Shown: in pieces, positions 34,516 through 48,300 of the stretch
How positions within the stretch are numbered: position 1 is the first letter of the stretch
Layout of the letters: every line of letters begins with the position of its first letter
From: Populus alba
Lineage: Eukaryota; Streptophyta; Magnoliopsida; Malpighiales; Salicaceae
Direction: 5' to 3'
Length of the DNA stretch: 64,000 bases
Assembly: GCF_005239225.2 (NCBI RefSeq)
Contig: NC_133297.1
Span: 4,906,392-4,970,391 of the forward strand
The notes under the pieces: model-generated
The model's input: the letters and a program-made list of their open reading frames with translations, nothing else
Database searches by the model: none
What the model was told of the DNA's origin: nothing
Position numbers and translations under genes: made by a program

Positions 34516-37500
34516 CTAAAATGTTTCATGCATTCTGGGCCCACTACCCGCATTACATGTGAATCATACATCAGTGGCGGGGCCCACTGGATTCGGCCTC
34601 GTGAAAGCTTCGGGCCTATCCAGATTCTCCGTACAGAATGCAGTGCATCCACAAATTATAGCTGCAAGGAATTCTAGAGAGTCCATATATAAATTTTAAG
34701 ATTCCCGGGAGTGATTTTATGCATATCTGTTAGTTATTTTTTAAAAAATAGATATAATTATAAGAAAAAAAATATTTTTATTATTTTTTATGGGTTATAA
34801 ATTTTATATTTTTTTCTCTTTGTGTTCTTTTTTTTTTTTTTCAAGATAAAATCCAGGATGTAACTAATAACTAATTATTCTCTAATCAATGTAAACTTTT
34901 TATTTTTTCGTTGAGAGTCGACATGCTCAAAATATGCTTAGATTCCAAGTTTATTCGAATCCATCAAGATTTGACCAGGCATGGTACTACAACCATGCCA
35001 CGATTAACCAGCTATCCATAATTGCAGGAGTGGGCATAGGTTAGTCTAATTTAGTTTAAATAAAAAAAAAATTAATTAAACTGAGTTTTTAAAATATATT
35101 AAAATAATATTTTTTTTAATTTTTTAAAAATTCATTTTTGATATCAATATGTAAAAATAATTCAAAAACATTAAAAAAAAAAATCAAATATTTCAAAAAA
35201 AAAAAACATGGTTAGACAACTATCATTCAAGTTCTACCTTTGGGTTTTGTGTGATTGGTCTCTGGTTGGACATAAGTAACTCCAGCTTTCGTACATTTAC
35301 AACTTCATCGATAGGAATTTGCTCCCATTATAGAAGGTGAGGTGAAGAAATCATAAAAGGGTACGAAAAGCAAAAGATAGTACATGCGGATAAGTTCAAT
35401 AGGAAAGCACTTCATGGATATAAACAGAGAATCCAGCACAAGGAGAACGATCAAAGCCCGAAAGAGAGCAAAAACAGCCACGTGAAAAGAAAGCCTTTCA
35501 CTGCATCAAGCTTTATGAAGGTGCTTTTTCAGAGGATTAGGAACTAGAAAGTTAAATACTTATCTGAGATCAAACAAGATAAACGACACAGCGATTAAAT
35601 GCAGCAAGGGCCTAGTATATGCATCTCCGAAGAGCTACCTGTGGTCAACTGCTTAAGAGTACTGCTGCATCAAGTTTTGGAACTGTGCCTTTAAAGCACA
35701 GCAGTGCCAATCTGTGACTCTGTTCACAGCCGACTCAGGAACCTTCTTTCAACTAATTCAAGCAACTCAACGAGAGGAAAAGAAAAAAGAAAAAAAGCAG
35801 AAGGTTTGAGAGAGAAAAATATATATCTAAATTTCCCTTGAAAGAGATGATCATTCTTAAGCACTTGGCAACAGCTCACGAGACAATGGTTTCCTAGCTA
35901 TGTAGCAACCTAATCCATAAGCAGAAAGGACTGTCATGTGGTCGTACCTATTTGGACATGTGGGCATCCATATTCCTGATAGTTTTTCAATATTTAGATG
36001 GAAAGACCAAGAATTTGCATTGATTTGAAATTAAACCTGGAAGGAAGATCACAGCCAGAACTCCTCCTCGATGGAGCAGTGAGGCTCGCATTTTAGACCG
36101 AAGAAAAGGGTGGTGGGACACAAAATAGGCTGAGAATAATGAAATGTTATGATCTTGTCAACAGAAAGAATAGCCTTGAAACACAAATAAAACTATCTTC
36201 GAAAAGACTGCCCAAAACTACTTGTGAAATTCAGCTTAACTGTCGAGGAATCAGATGAGATGGCAACAACCAGAGTCACATGGGAGAGAAGCACACGTAC
36301 CAGCAAGAGAGATAGAGACATCATCTTCCGCTTCATTCACACATCATAAGAAATTATGACTGCATGGAAAAGAAGATCCAATATGAACAAGTTTAACCTG
36401 GACTGATCCTACAAGATAATGTCTGCTTTTCTGATACACAAAAAAAGAAACGATGCACTCATACTAGTAATGAATAAAGCATCTGCAGGTACAGAGTCCA
36501 AGGCAAATAAATTATCCATGGCTTGCTTTGATTTGACTATTGGCTGAAGGGGCTCTAGAATCAGATTACAGTATAGTGGAGAGAGAAATTGTGATACAAG
36601 GAGTCTCCAAAGTTGATTTCAACCATCTACATCTATCTTCAGACAGAAAGTTTGGAAGGTGCTGGAGGCGAGATGGAATTTAAAGAACCAGAACATTCAC
36701 TGCAAACACATAAACAAGAAATAAATGGCATAGTAAAAACAGAAAGGCATTAAATAGAGGTATTATAGCACTGGCATAAAACAACCAAGCCTTGTAAATG
36801 AGTGTACATGCATGTCAGAACATTTATAGTTTCATAGAGATAATAGCTGCAGCATGGAAGTGGTAAATTACCAAATTAATACAATACAGCTCTGTCCAAT
36901 TATGAGAAGCCTTTTCCACAACTGAATAGTTTCCATGATTATCCTTTCACAACTCAGATCAGAACCTGAAAATATTCGGCATTTTCAATTTTTAAGGGAA
37001 TTTCTTTTAAATTTCAGGGCAAGGGAAAGATATAACCTGAAACACAGTGATAAAAAAATATAGGATGCTATTCGATTTAATCGTATTAAGCATTAAAAGT
37101 ATATAGACATTGCTAACACATGGGTATCTGATAATAAAAGCCAAGGATCGAAAACAAATCGTGCACAATGCATACTAAAAAAAATCAAGTTTAGGTACAA
37201 ACATGATTAGGAAAATAAAAATTCTTCATTCTAAAAGCTTCAGTCCTTAGAGCCAAAGGATATGTTACTTCTTCCGATATGAATTGTCGTATACAACTAG
37301 AAAATCGTAACTTTCAAATCCCCCTGAATTCCAACCAATCTCAAACATCACTGTGGTTAATCAATAAGCAACATCAGGCAAAATTGCAGTGCAGAAACAT
37401 ACATCACAAGCAGTAACAAAGAAACTGCAGAATGGCAATTAAATGTAGGTTCTAAATTTCAGACTAGCTTCGAGAGAGACAACAGCAGCAATGGGGAGAA

Positions 37501-38544
37501 GCATGGTCAAATGGCAGGATCATCCTAGAGAATGTGTTTTTTCCATTGCATAATTTCAACGTGAGATAAATTTTCAGGAGGGTCCTATCATCACACCCCA
37601 TTGTTCACTGATTCAGGATCATGGGGTGAAAGTAATACCAGCTTTTGGTGAGCAGGAGCACTAAAAGGTAAAATAGAAGATTCAGAACTCTTCGACAGTA
37701 AGATCCATACCAGATAGTGTAAATGAAAGACATGGACAAACAAAATTGCTTGAAACAATTAAGGGGAAAATAAAGAGAGAGAAAAGCTGTAAAACAAACC
37801 ATCATTCTTTCCTTCCTGGCTATTGATGAAACCAGTCTTCTGTTTTTTTTTTTCCCCTTTTAGTAAATCTATTGCCAATCATTTTTAGCAAACTCTAATA
37901 AGAATTCCAGACAACTTTTACCATTCATCCAACAGTCGTCTACAAAATATTATTCCTTCGCTATTTCAACTCTGAGGTCACAGACCAAAGATATCTCTCT
38001 CAATTTCTCCTGAATTTACATGTGCTGAGTCCATAGCACATTCCACTTCCCAACTCACTCCAAATTCTATAGGTAACATATGTTCAAGCTCTCCTTCACT
38101 AATAGGACAACAAATTGCCATTTCCAAACATCACATCACTTATTCAGTATGAGAATAAAGAGTAAAATTACCACAGAATTTATGCATTCCACCGCAACAA
38201 TTACGAAAAAAGAAAAAAGAAAGCACTCCAAGCACAATTTTTTCATGACAATTCAATGACAAATGAGCGCACACTCGATTTTCGAAAAAAACAAGTGACA
38301 AGAACATGAACAAGCTAAGAGTTCTATTATCCACATAATTCGAGCACAACAATCAGTGGCCTATTTGGATAGCAAAAAAATGTTCGAGTAGCTGGACTGT
38401 GAGGATTAAAACCTTATTAATCTGAGATGCTTGCAATCCCATCTTGAAACAAAAGTTTTGTTTGCGGAAATAATCAACGAGATAAAGCAATTCGCAATTC
38501 TAATGACAGTGAGATTGAAGTAAATCACCCCATTTTTTTACCTT
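34516..38544. other. Long non-coding stretch, possibly transcribed
   Basis: No ORF with coding character was found on either strand. An AT-rich dispersed repeat lies at 35050-35215. From about 35230 to 38500 the base composition is less AT-biased than the spacers further left, more like UTR or intron DNA, and possible minus-strand splice signals occur (for example an acceptor TTTGCAG read leftwards near 36700). It could hold the 3' UTR of the minus-strand PAP11-like gene or a long non-coding RNA; this is an inference only. Confidence 0.35.
35050..35215 (+). repeat. AT-rich dispersed repeat copy
   Basis: It contains TTAAAATATATTAAAATAAT, then TTCATTTTTGATATCAATAT, followed by A-rich sequence. 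The order matches the other copies. Confidence 0.6.
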
Positions 38545-39341
38545 TCATTCTTTCCAAGCATAAGGAGCTTTGTCAACAACTAAATAATCTCCCCTGATAT
38601 CCTTCACTACTCTAATCTCCTCATCAATGTACAACGATTCAAACCTTTACAGAACAAAACAAATACACACCACTTAACAAAAAAAAAACATCACATTAAT
38701 ATTCATATTCACGTAGTAAAAAGAATTCCAGTTTTGGAGAACACTCACCATCCCTGGCCGAAAGGAGGCAACGGTATCTCCCAATTCTTCCCTCTTAAAA
38801 CCGCACTTGTAAATCTAAAACAAAATTAAAAGAAAATAATTATCAATCAAGATTGAAACAGTTACAAAGACTAAGTTTTAACGCTAGAGTACCTAAAATT
38901 CACTCTTTGAGAGGAAGAAACTTCGATACTTGAGCGTACAAAGAAAACCCCATCAGGTGGAAAAGTGATAACATTATTGAGAGTTCTTTTTTCAACATCT
39001 ATAACCTGCAAAACATCACCAGCTTGAGTACCAAACAATGGAGCTTTCTCTATGATAAAAAGTTGCTCTTTCTCTGTGGTCCAAAGCAACCGCCAAGTGG
39101 CAGAAAGTGAGTCATCAGTGGTGACTGTATCTTTTCCTAGATCAGCCATTGCATCAATGGCTTGGATAATTGAGGATCTTTTAATGGGATCATTTTGGGT
39201 TTTGAGGCCACGGTGTTGATCGGAGATTAGAGTAAGGAGGTTTTGCTTGGCTGATTGTGACTGTGTTGTGATTGACGAGCAGGTGATTTTGGAGGTGGGT
39301 TTGAAGGGAGCTGGGAGGAGGAGGCAATGACATGTGGCCAT
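38545..39341 (-). CDS. PAP11: Plastid lipid-associated protein/fibrillin, PAP11-like
   Basis: Three minus-strand exons, 38893-39341, 38749-38814 and 38545-38644, join with correct GT/AG borders and phases into 204 residues. The first 40-45 residues are Ser/Thr-rich with few acidic residues, as in a chloroplast transit peptide. The PAP/fibrillin domain follows: AIDAMADLGKD, SATWRLLWTTEKEQLFI, the conserved VNFRFTSAV junction across intron 1, and the family C-terminus with EIRVVKDIRGDYLVVDKAP ending in YAWKE. Fibrillins sit in plastoglobules and thylakoids and bind lipids or prenylquinones, often under photo-oxidative stress. The short length and C-terminus match the protein named PAP11 in Arabidopsis as I remember it; another fibrillin subgroup is less likely. 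Its start lies 860 bp from the divergent CCT1 start. Confidence 0.88.
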
Positions 39342-40200
39342 GGAGAAAGGGATACAGCTTACAAGGGGAGAGTGGTTTAGACTTGAGTCGTTGAGCGCTA
39401 TGAAGTGAAAATGGCGGTTGAATCCATACCAGAAAAAAACGATATTTTGTCCATTAATGGATCAGCTGGTTCCAGGCCCAAACATACCCAGTAGGGCCCA
39501 CAGACATTCATGAAATTCAAGTCACCTTACAATAACCTTTCGAAATAGAGCCCGTCTTTCGGCAAATAACTCCTTTATTTCCAAAATATCCATAATTATT
39601 ATCTATAAAAAAAATAAGTGGATTAAAATAAAATTTTAATAATTGAAGAAATAATATTAAAAAAAAAATCGTAATGACATGATTGAAATTAAATAATGAA
39701 ATTGATATTATCTATGTTCTAAAAAATAAGGAAAGCCATTTTTTAATGAAATATGACCAACCTATTTCTATATTTATTTAAATAAAAGGGAAGAAGAATT
39801 ATTATTTATATTTAATGAAATATTTGTTTTATAAAGAAAAAAGCATAGACACACTTGTCGTGGATGAATGGGCTTGGGCCTTGGAGGGAAGCCAAGAATT
39901 TCAAAAGGACGATTTTAAATAAAAGCTCAAGAAACCGTCCTGAGAAACCCCTCCGTCCTTTTATTTTAGGGTTTAAACTTCGAACGCTACTCGACAGCTC
40001 ACTGTAAAACGACACCGTGCAAACTCTTAAAATAAGTTCGCACTCTCCTTTCTATAGAGCCGTCTCTTCTCCTCCTTTCCAGTAGAGTTATAGAAGAGAA
40101 CTTCGTGCTTCTTCTTCACTTGCTAAAAATCACACCACACACTTTCTCTTTTCCCTACTCACTAACAGATCCGATCTAGGGTTTCATTTTTTCCACAAAT
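39342..40200. promoter_or_regulatory. Shared divergent promoter region of PAP11-like and CCT1 genes
   Basis: This spacer separates two head-to-head starts. Nearer PAP11, GGCCCA motifs lie at about 39473-39500. Nearer CCT1, TGGGCT and TGGGCC (site II elements) lie at about 39868-39880, and telo-box-like TAGGGTTT sequences lie at 39967-39974 and 40177-40184, the last within the probable CCT1 leader. Site II plus telo-box is typical of plant genes for protein synthesis and growth, which fits a chaperonin gene. The middle, 39590-39830, is AT-rich. Confidence 0.6.
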
Positions 40201-43200
40201 ATGTCAATCGCCGCCCAGACACTTGATATACTCGGCGATAGACAGTCCGGCCAGGACGTTCGCACTCAAAACGGTACTCTCTCTCTCTTTTTAGCTAACT
40301 ACCACTATATTATTCGTCACTAAACTCCACTCCACTGACGATTTTTCATTTTTTTGGCGATTGACAGTGATGGCTTGTCAAGCAGTCGCCAATATTGTTA
40401 AATCCTCCCTCGGCCCTGTTGGGCTCGACAAGGTATGATCGCATTCCTCTTCATTTCTATTACTTTATTGTGTTTTTGGCTTTTCACTTCTGCTGTTGCC
40501 TCTGCTGCTATTTTTGTAAACCTAAAAATATAATTTGTTTGTTTTTCTATTATTGAAATTGAAACTGACATCGAATTCGGCAGAGAAGTATATAAAATAG
40601 ATTATTTTTAGTCTAAATTTACAACAGCATTTCTAACAATTTTTAGTTTTATGTAAAATAAAGTTTTCTCATCTTCCCTGCATTTATTCATTGCTGATGG
40701 ATGCTATTCAACTTCTTTGAAGTGAGCTGTAAAAAATAACCCTCCAATTTTATGAAATAAATAAGCTGTTGAAGTCACTGGAAAAAGTTGCACCAATGAA
40801 TAAATTTGCTGTTGTGTTTTTATTCTATACAGTTTTTAGGGGATGGAATACTTATTTGGTGTTTTAATTTTTTATGATTGGGCCATTGCAGATGCTGGTG
40901 GATGATATTGGAGATGTAACGATTACCAATGATGGTGCGACTATTCTTAAGATGTTAGAAGTAGAGCACCCGGCTGCTAAGGTGGATGGATATAGTCCAC
41001 ATTCTGCTCTTTTTTTATATCTTAACGTGTATGAAGTTACTGCTCTGTTTAATGACCCTTATCATGTTTAACATTTACAATTGTGAGCTTTACAGGTGCT
41101 TGTGGAGTTGGCTGAGCTTCAAGACCGAGAAGTTGGAGATGGGACAACTTCAGTTGTTATTGTAGCTTCAGAGTTGCTTAAGGTAATTGCAGCTAGCAGA
41201 CCCTTTCATTTTTTTTCCAATGAAGTTATTCCTGGGTGTTATAATGTAAAAGGATGATGTTGTTGAAGTATATGATTGGATGATATTCTTTTGCAGAGAG
41301 CAAATGATCTAGTGAGGAATGGGATTCACCCTACTTCTATAATCAGTGGATATAGAGTAAGTGATTGTTTTCCGGCATGAATAGCATTCTTAAAGTGTAT
41401 CTATTTGTGCAAACACCAAAAGCTACTATATCTTATCTCTACTTGTGTCTATTACTGACATTGCACCTGTATTTTTTTGTATCTAATCTGGACAGCTTGC
41501 TATGAGGGAAGCATGCAAATATGTTGAAGAAAAATTGGCAGTGAAGGTAATGCTTTCCCTTCAATATTGTTATTTTTTTTAACTAAAGAGTAGTGAGAAT
41601 TGCACAAATAGTGTTGATTTGAATATTGATGCATCAGCAATATAAGCTGTGTTACACTTACCACACAATATGGAATAGATGAAACACTGTTCATTCTTAA
41701 CATGTGAACATTGAATAGAATTTCTGCAATTATTTTTTCACTTGTTGGTTATGGAATTTGATGCATTATATTCCAACTGGTACAGCATGCACTGGCAATC
41801 TGTCCACTATGTCATGTTCGTAATTACATGGTTCTGTGATTTTATCAGGTTGAAAAGCTTGGAAAAGACTCTCTGGTAAACTGTGCCAAGACAAGTATGT
41901 CCTCAAAGCTGATAGGCGGTGACAGTGACTTCTTTGCTAATTTGGTATGCTTGATTTTTTTAGCTCTCCCGAGAATTATACAGTTGGTCTAAACTGATAC
42001 TTGTTAATGAATTTATATTCTATATTAAAGAGTTGTATGGTTTCATCTGCCCGAAACCAGTTGGATGTGCTGGGCTTTTGTATGTCCAAAATCCATAGTG
42101 CCTTAGCATGGATTAACACTCTGGGTTAAAAGTTAATTGGAGACCTTCTGTTGCAGCTAATGTGTTTTTGTTGACACCTACTTTCCTACTTTGGCTGTTG
42201 TACTTTGCTGTCTTCTGTCAGACTAATGTCTCTAGTTTGCAGCATTTGATAGCTCCATAAAACATTGGATTTTACTGCAGCCAGTGTCTTTTTTGTTTGC
42301 TAGTCCTTCCTTTAGCAATTGTTTTCTTACTTTTTCTCTTGTTTTTGGGTGGAAGCATGTGAAAACAACTCCCACTTGTTATTATGTTAAATTTCCTTGC
42401 AACTTAATTTGTCTAGTTGTGCATGGTTGATTTTGAAATGCCTGCTCATAGATGTTTTGTAGTTTTGGCCTTGCTTTGTATAGTACTTTCTGGAAAGAAC
42501 AACTGACAGAACACTTTGTTTTCAATGTTATGCTGGCTTAGACAAGATAAAAGGCCTGGCAAATTAATGTCTTTACATTGACATGTATATAAATTGCATT
42601 TTCTTATAGGTTGTTGACGCTGTACAATCAATAAAGATGACCAATGTAAGAGGGGAAGTCAGATACCCCATCAAGGTCAGTAGTTTTTATTGTACTATAA
42701 GTTGGTTGTGCAGGACTCTTTATATCTTGTAACTGGCTCTTATAATGTATGCAGAAAATATGTGATATTGATAATCTTTACATTGAGCTTCCTGTTTGTA
42801 CATTGTTTTATGAAACCGGTTGATTTTTATGTTCATCCCACTAAGATGTTTCTGGCCAATCTGCATTGCTTAGTGATGGTTGTAATGTCCAGTTGCTTGT
42901 TTTGATTTCTTAGGGCATCAATATTTTGAAAGCTCACGGCAAGAGTGTGAAGGATAGCTACCTTTTGAATGGATATGCTCTCAATTCTGGCCGTGCTGCT
43001 CAAGGAATGCTTATGAAAGTCGCACCTGCAAGAGTTGCGTGCCTTGACTTCAATCTTCAGAAGACAAAGATGCAATTGGGTGTACAAGTCTTGGTCACTG
43101 ATCCTAGGGAGCTTGATAAAATTCGTCAAAGGTAATTAGATTATAGACTTCAGTTGCTTTGTTAATAGATGTACTACAATATCCAGTTTGCTTTGGTAAT

Positions 43201-45346
43201 TGATCTATGGAGTTGTGTAATTCATTTTTTAACCCTGCTGTTTGCTGTTGGCAATCAAAATAATAGTGATAATGATCATGTCATGTATTGATTTGTTTAT
43301 TTTTGTATTAACATGGACTTGATGTTACCCTTTTCTTCACAGAGAAGCTGATATGACAAAGGAACGCATTGAGAAACTCTTGAAAGCTGGAGCAAATGTT
43401 GTATTAACTACAAAAGGAATTGATGACATGGCCCTTAAGGTAAGCATTTATGAATTGTGCTTCCCAATGCTGTCAGCATTGTTACAACTGTTGTGTAATC
43501 ACCGTGTTGTGCTTTACTTTATTCTGATTTTGGCAAGTTTCTGGGAGCTGTATGTTGTCTGATAGATTAATTTGCCCATAATGGGCTCAGCTGATATTCA
43601 CTGCCAAAATTTATATGCTTGTAAATCTATGTGCTACTCCGATCTGGTAATTATTTACCTTTTTGTTTGTTAATGTAATTTCACTATTCATTTCAGTATT
43701 TTGTGGAGGCTGGGGCTATTGCTGTGAGACGTGTTCGGAAGGAGGATATGCGCCATGTCGCCAAGGCAACTGGTGCGACATTGGTATGTTCTTCTGCTCT
43801 TTCAATAATCATTCCAGTCAATATCTTACATATATAGTTTTTGGCTGTTTGTCCTTCAAAGAAAGATCATTCAGCCACTCCGAGTATGCTGTTTAATACC
43901 AGTATTATCTTGTTGACCCTGTGCTCTCTCTGGTTGGTCCATAGGTTTCAACATTTGCTGATATGGAAGGGGAGGAAACATTTGAGCCATCATTTCTGGG
44001 ATATGCTGATGAAGTTGTAGAGGAGCGAATTGCTGATGATGATGTCATTATGATTAAGGGGACAAAAAATACAAGTGCAGTATGTGATTCCACTTAAGCC
44101 TTATGAACTTGAACAAGTATTTATGCATGGCCAATACTAAATCCTTGGAGCTCTGATTAATATAGAATGGTTGTACACGGAAAATGGAAAACATGATCCT
44201 CTTTAACAAGCTGTCTGATTTATTGGTTTATTATTTTTACCTAGGTCTCCTTGGTTCTCCGAGGTGCAAACGATTATATGCTTGATGAGATGGAGAGGGC
44301 ACTTCATGATGCCTTATCTATTGTCAAGAGGACACTTGAATCTAATACGGTAAATTTGGATTCTTTCTAATCCCATCTTTGAATTCTGCTTAGGAATCAT
44401 AAACGCTAGGCGCTTGAAAAATGAAAGCCTTGCCCTGGCATTGCCATTGCAGGTAGTAGCAGGAGGAGGGGCAGTTGAGTCTGCCTTATCTGTGTATTTG
44501 GAGTACCTTGCTACAACTCTGGGATCACGAGAACAGTTGGCAATTGCTGAGTTTGCTGAATCTTTATTAATTATACCAAAGGTCTGGCATCGATTATCGC
44601 TACTATATGAAAATCAATTTCCTAACGCCTCCAATGTGGAACTTTTTCTGTAGAAATGCTGACTTGTGTTAGTACAGGTGCTTGCTGTCAATGCTGCTAA
44701 GGATGCCACCGAGTTAGTTGCTAAGCTACGCGCTTACCACCACACAGCTCAAACAAAGGCTGATAAAAAGCAGTTGTCCAGGTTCTCTTAGTTTTATTCG
44801 ATCAGATATATTTTCTGTTTTCTAGCAAAGTTCTAGTGTGAGAATATTGAGAGCAGTATCCTCAGCACGGAGAGGGGATGGGTCAGGGGTTAAATTTAGA
44901 TCTTCAATCGCGTTATTGTTAGCTTAGGTAATTGCATATGATGTCCTCTTCCATTAATGGAGAAAGAAATCCATAGAAAAGTTAGATTTTTGTTTTATTT
45001 TCTCTTGGTTTCACCTTTTCTTTTTTTATAGTTTTGGGGTGCTTGCTTGCTGAATCTTTATGGCATTTTTGCAGCATGGGCCTAGATCTTTTAAAGGGGA
45101 CTGTTCGCAACAACTTAGAGGCTGGAGTAATTGAGCCTGCCATGAGCAAAGTGAAGATAATTCAGGTAAAAATTGTGGAAATGCAAGTAATATGTTGAAA
45201 GTGAAGTCTTGCCATTAAGCTACACCACAAAATTCTAATGGTTTTCTCTTGTTTGCTAGTTTGCCACTGAAGCAGCCATAACTATTCTTCGGATCGATGA
45301 CATGATCAAGCTTGTCAAAGATGAGAGTCAGAATGATGAGCAATAG
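40201..45346 (+). CDS. CCT1: T-complex protein 1 subunit alpha (CCT1), cytosolic chaperonin
   Basis: Seventeen exons (40201-40273, 40368-40432, 40892-40981, 41096-41182, 41297-41356, 41496-41546, 41849-41944, 42610-42675, 42914-43131, 43343-43439, 43697-43783, 43945-44079, 44245-44349, 44453-44581, 44678-44781, 45075-45165, 45260-45346) join without a stop into 546 residues, the normal length. Signature group II chaperonin motifs are present: [13 protein letters not shown], the ATPase segments TNDGATIL and GDGTTS, and VVAGGGAVE near residue 400. The N-terminus (ILGDRQSG) and the C-terminus ([11 protein letters not shown]) identify the alpha subunit among the eight CCT subunits. CCT folds actin, tubulin and other cytosolic proteins as a double ring. 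Introns use GT-AG; the longest is 41945-42609. Upstream TAGGGTTT and TGGGCY elements suggest growth-linked expression. Nothing unusual is seen in the coding part. Confidence 0.97.
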
Positions 45347-48300
45347 GGACAGTCTAGTTGAAGATCCACATATCATTTTTCTCGGTTTTCTTCATTTTCT
45401 TAAAATTTTCCTGTCTATGGAGAGAGGATAAGGGGGTTGTGGGCGATGGGTTCTGTGTTGTTTGTAATTGGCATGGCACTGAAAGGGATCTGTTTGCATT
45501 TGGTTCCTTGTTATCGCCCTTGAATTTATTTGTGCTGGTTTTGTGGCAACCTAGTCTCTACTCTTACTCTGAAACTGCAGTGCTATAGGCTTAGATGTAG
45601 CCGAAGGTCCTTTGGACCCTGGAACCTGTTCTGTATTTGAAAGGTGTTGAGTCTGTTGACTGATGATCGTGGCTTATGATAGCTGGAGCTCTTTTACCTT
45701 GTCTCTGACTTCGTGCATCTTGACGATTTGTTGTCTGCAAAAAGAAGTAAAGAAAAGAAAGCCTTGAGCAGGTCTTCCAACAACTATTAGAATATGCATA
45801 TTGTATTTTTAGAGTCTGCATATCCTCTGCAAAACTGTTTTTGGTCGCCTCTTTACCCCTTTCATTGTTTTCACTGGCAATCACCATGCCTCTTCTGCTC
45901 TTCGTCACCACAGCTTGACTGAAATGTGATGTTGAAGCCTTGAACAGTCTCTTGATCAAGACAAGTTCACATGGTCTCCGGCCCATATTTTTATCATAAA
46001 TCTCAAGACCTGTGCAAGGCTTGCCAGTGGAGTGAAATGTGTGATGTTGATTTTGAATAAGCGTCCTTACGACTGGCCTGACCAATGTTCACATAAAGGA
46101 TCGGCAAGTAATACTGAAAGAACCGACCCATGCGCGCGGCATTATCATTTAGAATCCATCTCGTCTAAATAATAAAGGCCTCCACGTGCGTTGTTTTGCT
46201 ACTTAATTCGCTGATTCACGTGACCACCCCTGTTAAATTACTGACACTTACCAGCAGCACTTTCTTTTATTTGAACTAAGAACCCCAGCACCAAATAAAG
46301 GTGATTATGATAGTCGCTAGATTCTCGTGTCCAGCTGTTCGTTAGCACAAAATATTACCATCTGATCACGTTTCTGTCAAGGGAATCATTCGTTCGTTGA
46401 AAAGAAATTTTAAATGTAATTTGGAGGGATAGGTTGATCTTTAATCCGGAGTTTAATCCTAGCTACATGTTTAATTAAATTAGATGAGATATTTATCCAT
46501 TAAAATTCAGTTGATAATAACCTATTTGACATGATAAACTCAATTGGGTAGCATCAAGTAAAAAAAAAAGAGGAGAAAATAACATTATTTTAATAAAAAC
46601 AATTGATCTGGATGATCTAATAAGTAGCAACTTGAGGAATCAAATCATCAATGATCTTTTTTAAAAAAAAAAGTTGTTTTCGAATGAAGTTTATGTATCA
46701 TGCTTCCTATATTTTATTTAAGGAAGTCACGGCCCATATCCACCGACAAAACCATTGAACATGGTTCATGTGAGTTCATCAATATACTACAAGTGAAGCC
46801 ACACATGGTGTCCCTTTCTTGCAGCAATTTTCCTTTGGGATCTGGACAGCTAATTTCGAATAAGATACATAATTGAAAAATTCTCCACTGCGTTGTTATA
46901 AATTGCTGTGTTATGCTACATGTAAAAGATTTTATGCACTAAATTCGTTGTTTTCCATGTTTTTTTTTAGAACGGTTGCCATCGGTATTTGAAAATACAT
47001 CATGACGTAGCTTTGTATTTGCATTGCAGAAAATTAATCAAGAAATTAAGAACTGATTCCTTGTAACAGACCTATTGTTTATAATTTGCCATTGTATGAT
47101 GTTTACTAACCTGTAATCCATTATGGCCAATATTTGAAAATAGATGCATTTGTGAAGTGAGAATACACTTGCAATGTTCATAAAATTCAAGCTAGAATGA
47201 TATTCACATTATATTTACCTGAATTTATTTACCTCAATCATTGATTCAAGGCAAGATCGAGCTAATGATTCTAGTTGGTTAATTTTGAATGATAAATATT
47301 CTTTTTTAATTGTCAATCTAAGATTAAACTGGATTATAAATTAACATATCAATTAATCGAGTTAAACTAAACTAATTTCGAGTTGATTTTATTTTAGGAT
47401 TGACATGTTAAGTAAAGTTTAATAGTAATTATATTTATTATGTAAATTAAAGATAAATTATTGATTTATCTATCACACTCGACATTGTCAGATTACAAGT
47501 TAGGGATTGCCTTATATAAAACCATGATGAATTTATATTATATACAGAGGCACATGATCATCCACGTGCATTTGCCTTCGCTGTGGGATCAACGCACCTT
47601 ATCATGTCACGTGATTCAAGGTCTTCTCCCATCAATGCCAAAACCTTGTTAAGTATTTCTTATTCTGACTTTTTCTATACGATAAGCATGGATCTCGAAC
47701 TACTGGTTCTGTGTGGCAGCGCTAATAGACAAAGAGACAATTTATGCAAGAAGAGTTGTAATTCAGGGCTAGATTGTCTCTTGATTATTTTAAAGTGGGC
47801 TTGCATTATCGTCAAAAAAAAAAAAAATTCAAGGAATCACTTGCTTGATATTGAAAACTCAAAATTAAGGTTCCATGGAGGCAGCCAAGCATTAGTCGTA
47901 GGAAATGGGGCTAGCAAATTTTGTGTGGAGATTAAGAAAGGAAGAAAGAATCCATGCAAGGAGCTCAAATCTATATCAATGTCAGGTTCTATGCCAAATT
48001 AAGAAACGAGAAAGCAGCTGAAACTACAATTTTATTTTATTTTGTTTCAAATTAGAGTTGAAAGAATTGTGCATGTCGTTGTTTTATTGCCATCATGTAA
48101 CAAATTGCAAAAAATTTCTGCGATCACTTCTGCTTGGAAGGGGACAAGACTGACTCGCGTGCATGTCTGAGCTCTAAAACAAATCCAAAGTTAGCTGCAA
48201 AGTCTTCTAGCATCTACATGCAGACAGACGAACACTCGGTATGTTATCGAAACCTAAGCTCGAGGGACTCGATAGAACTCGAGAAATAATCTTTAAGTTG

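Noticed and set aside
35230..38500. Hidden protein-coding gene in the composition-shifted region
   Set aside because: All frames on both strands are broken by stops at short intervals and no motif emerges; only a non-coding transcript remains possible.
47583..48002. 139-codon plus-strand ORF
   Set aside because: No recognisable motif, poly(A)-encoded lysine run, no leader or splice context; length is within what AT-moderate spacer gives by chance.
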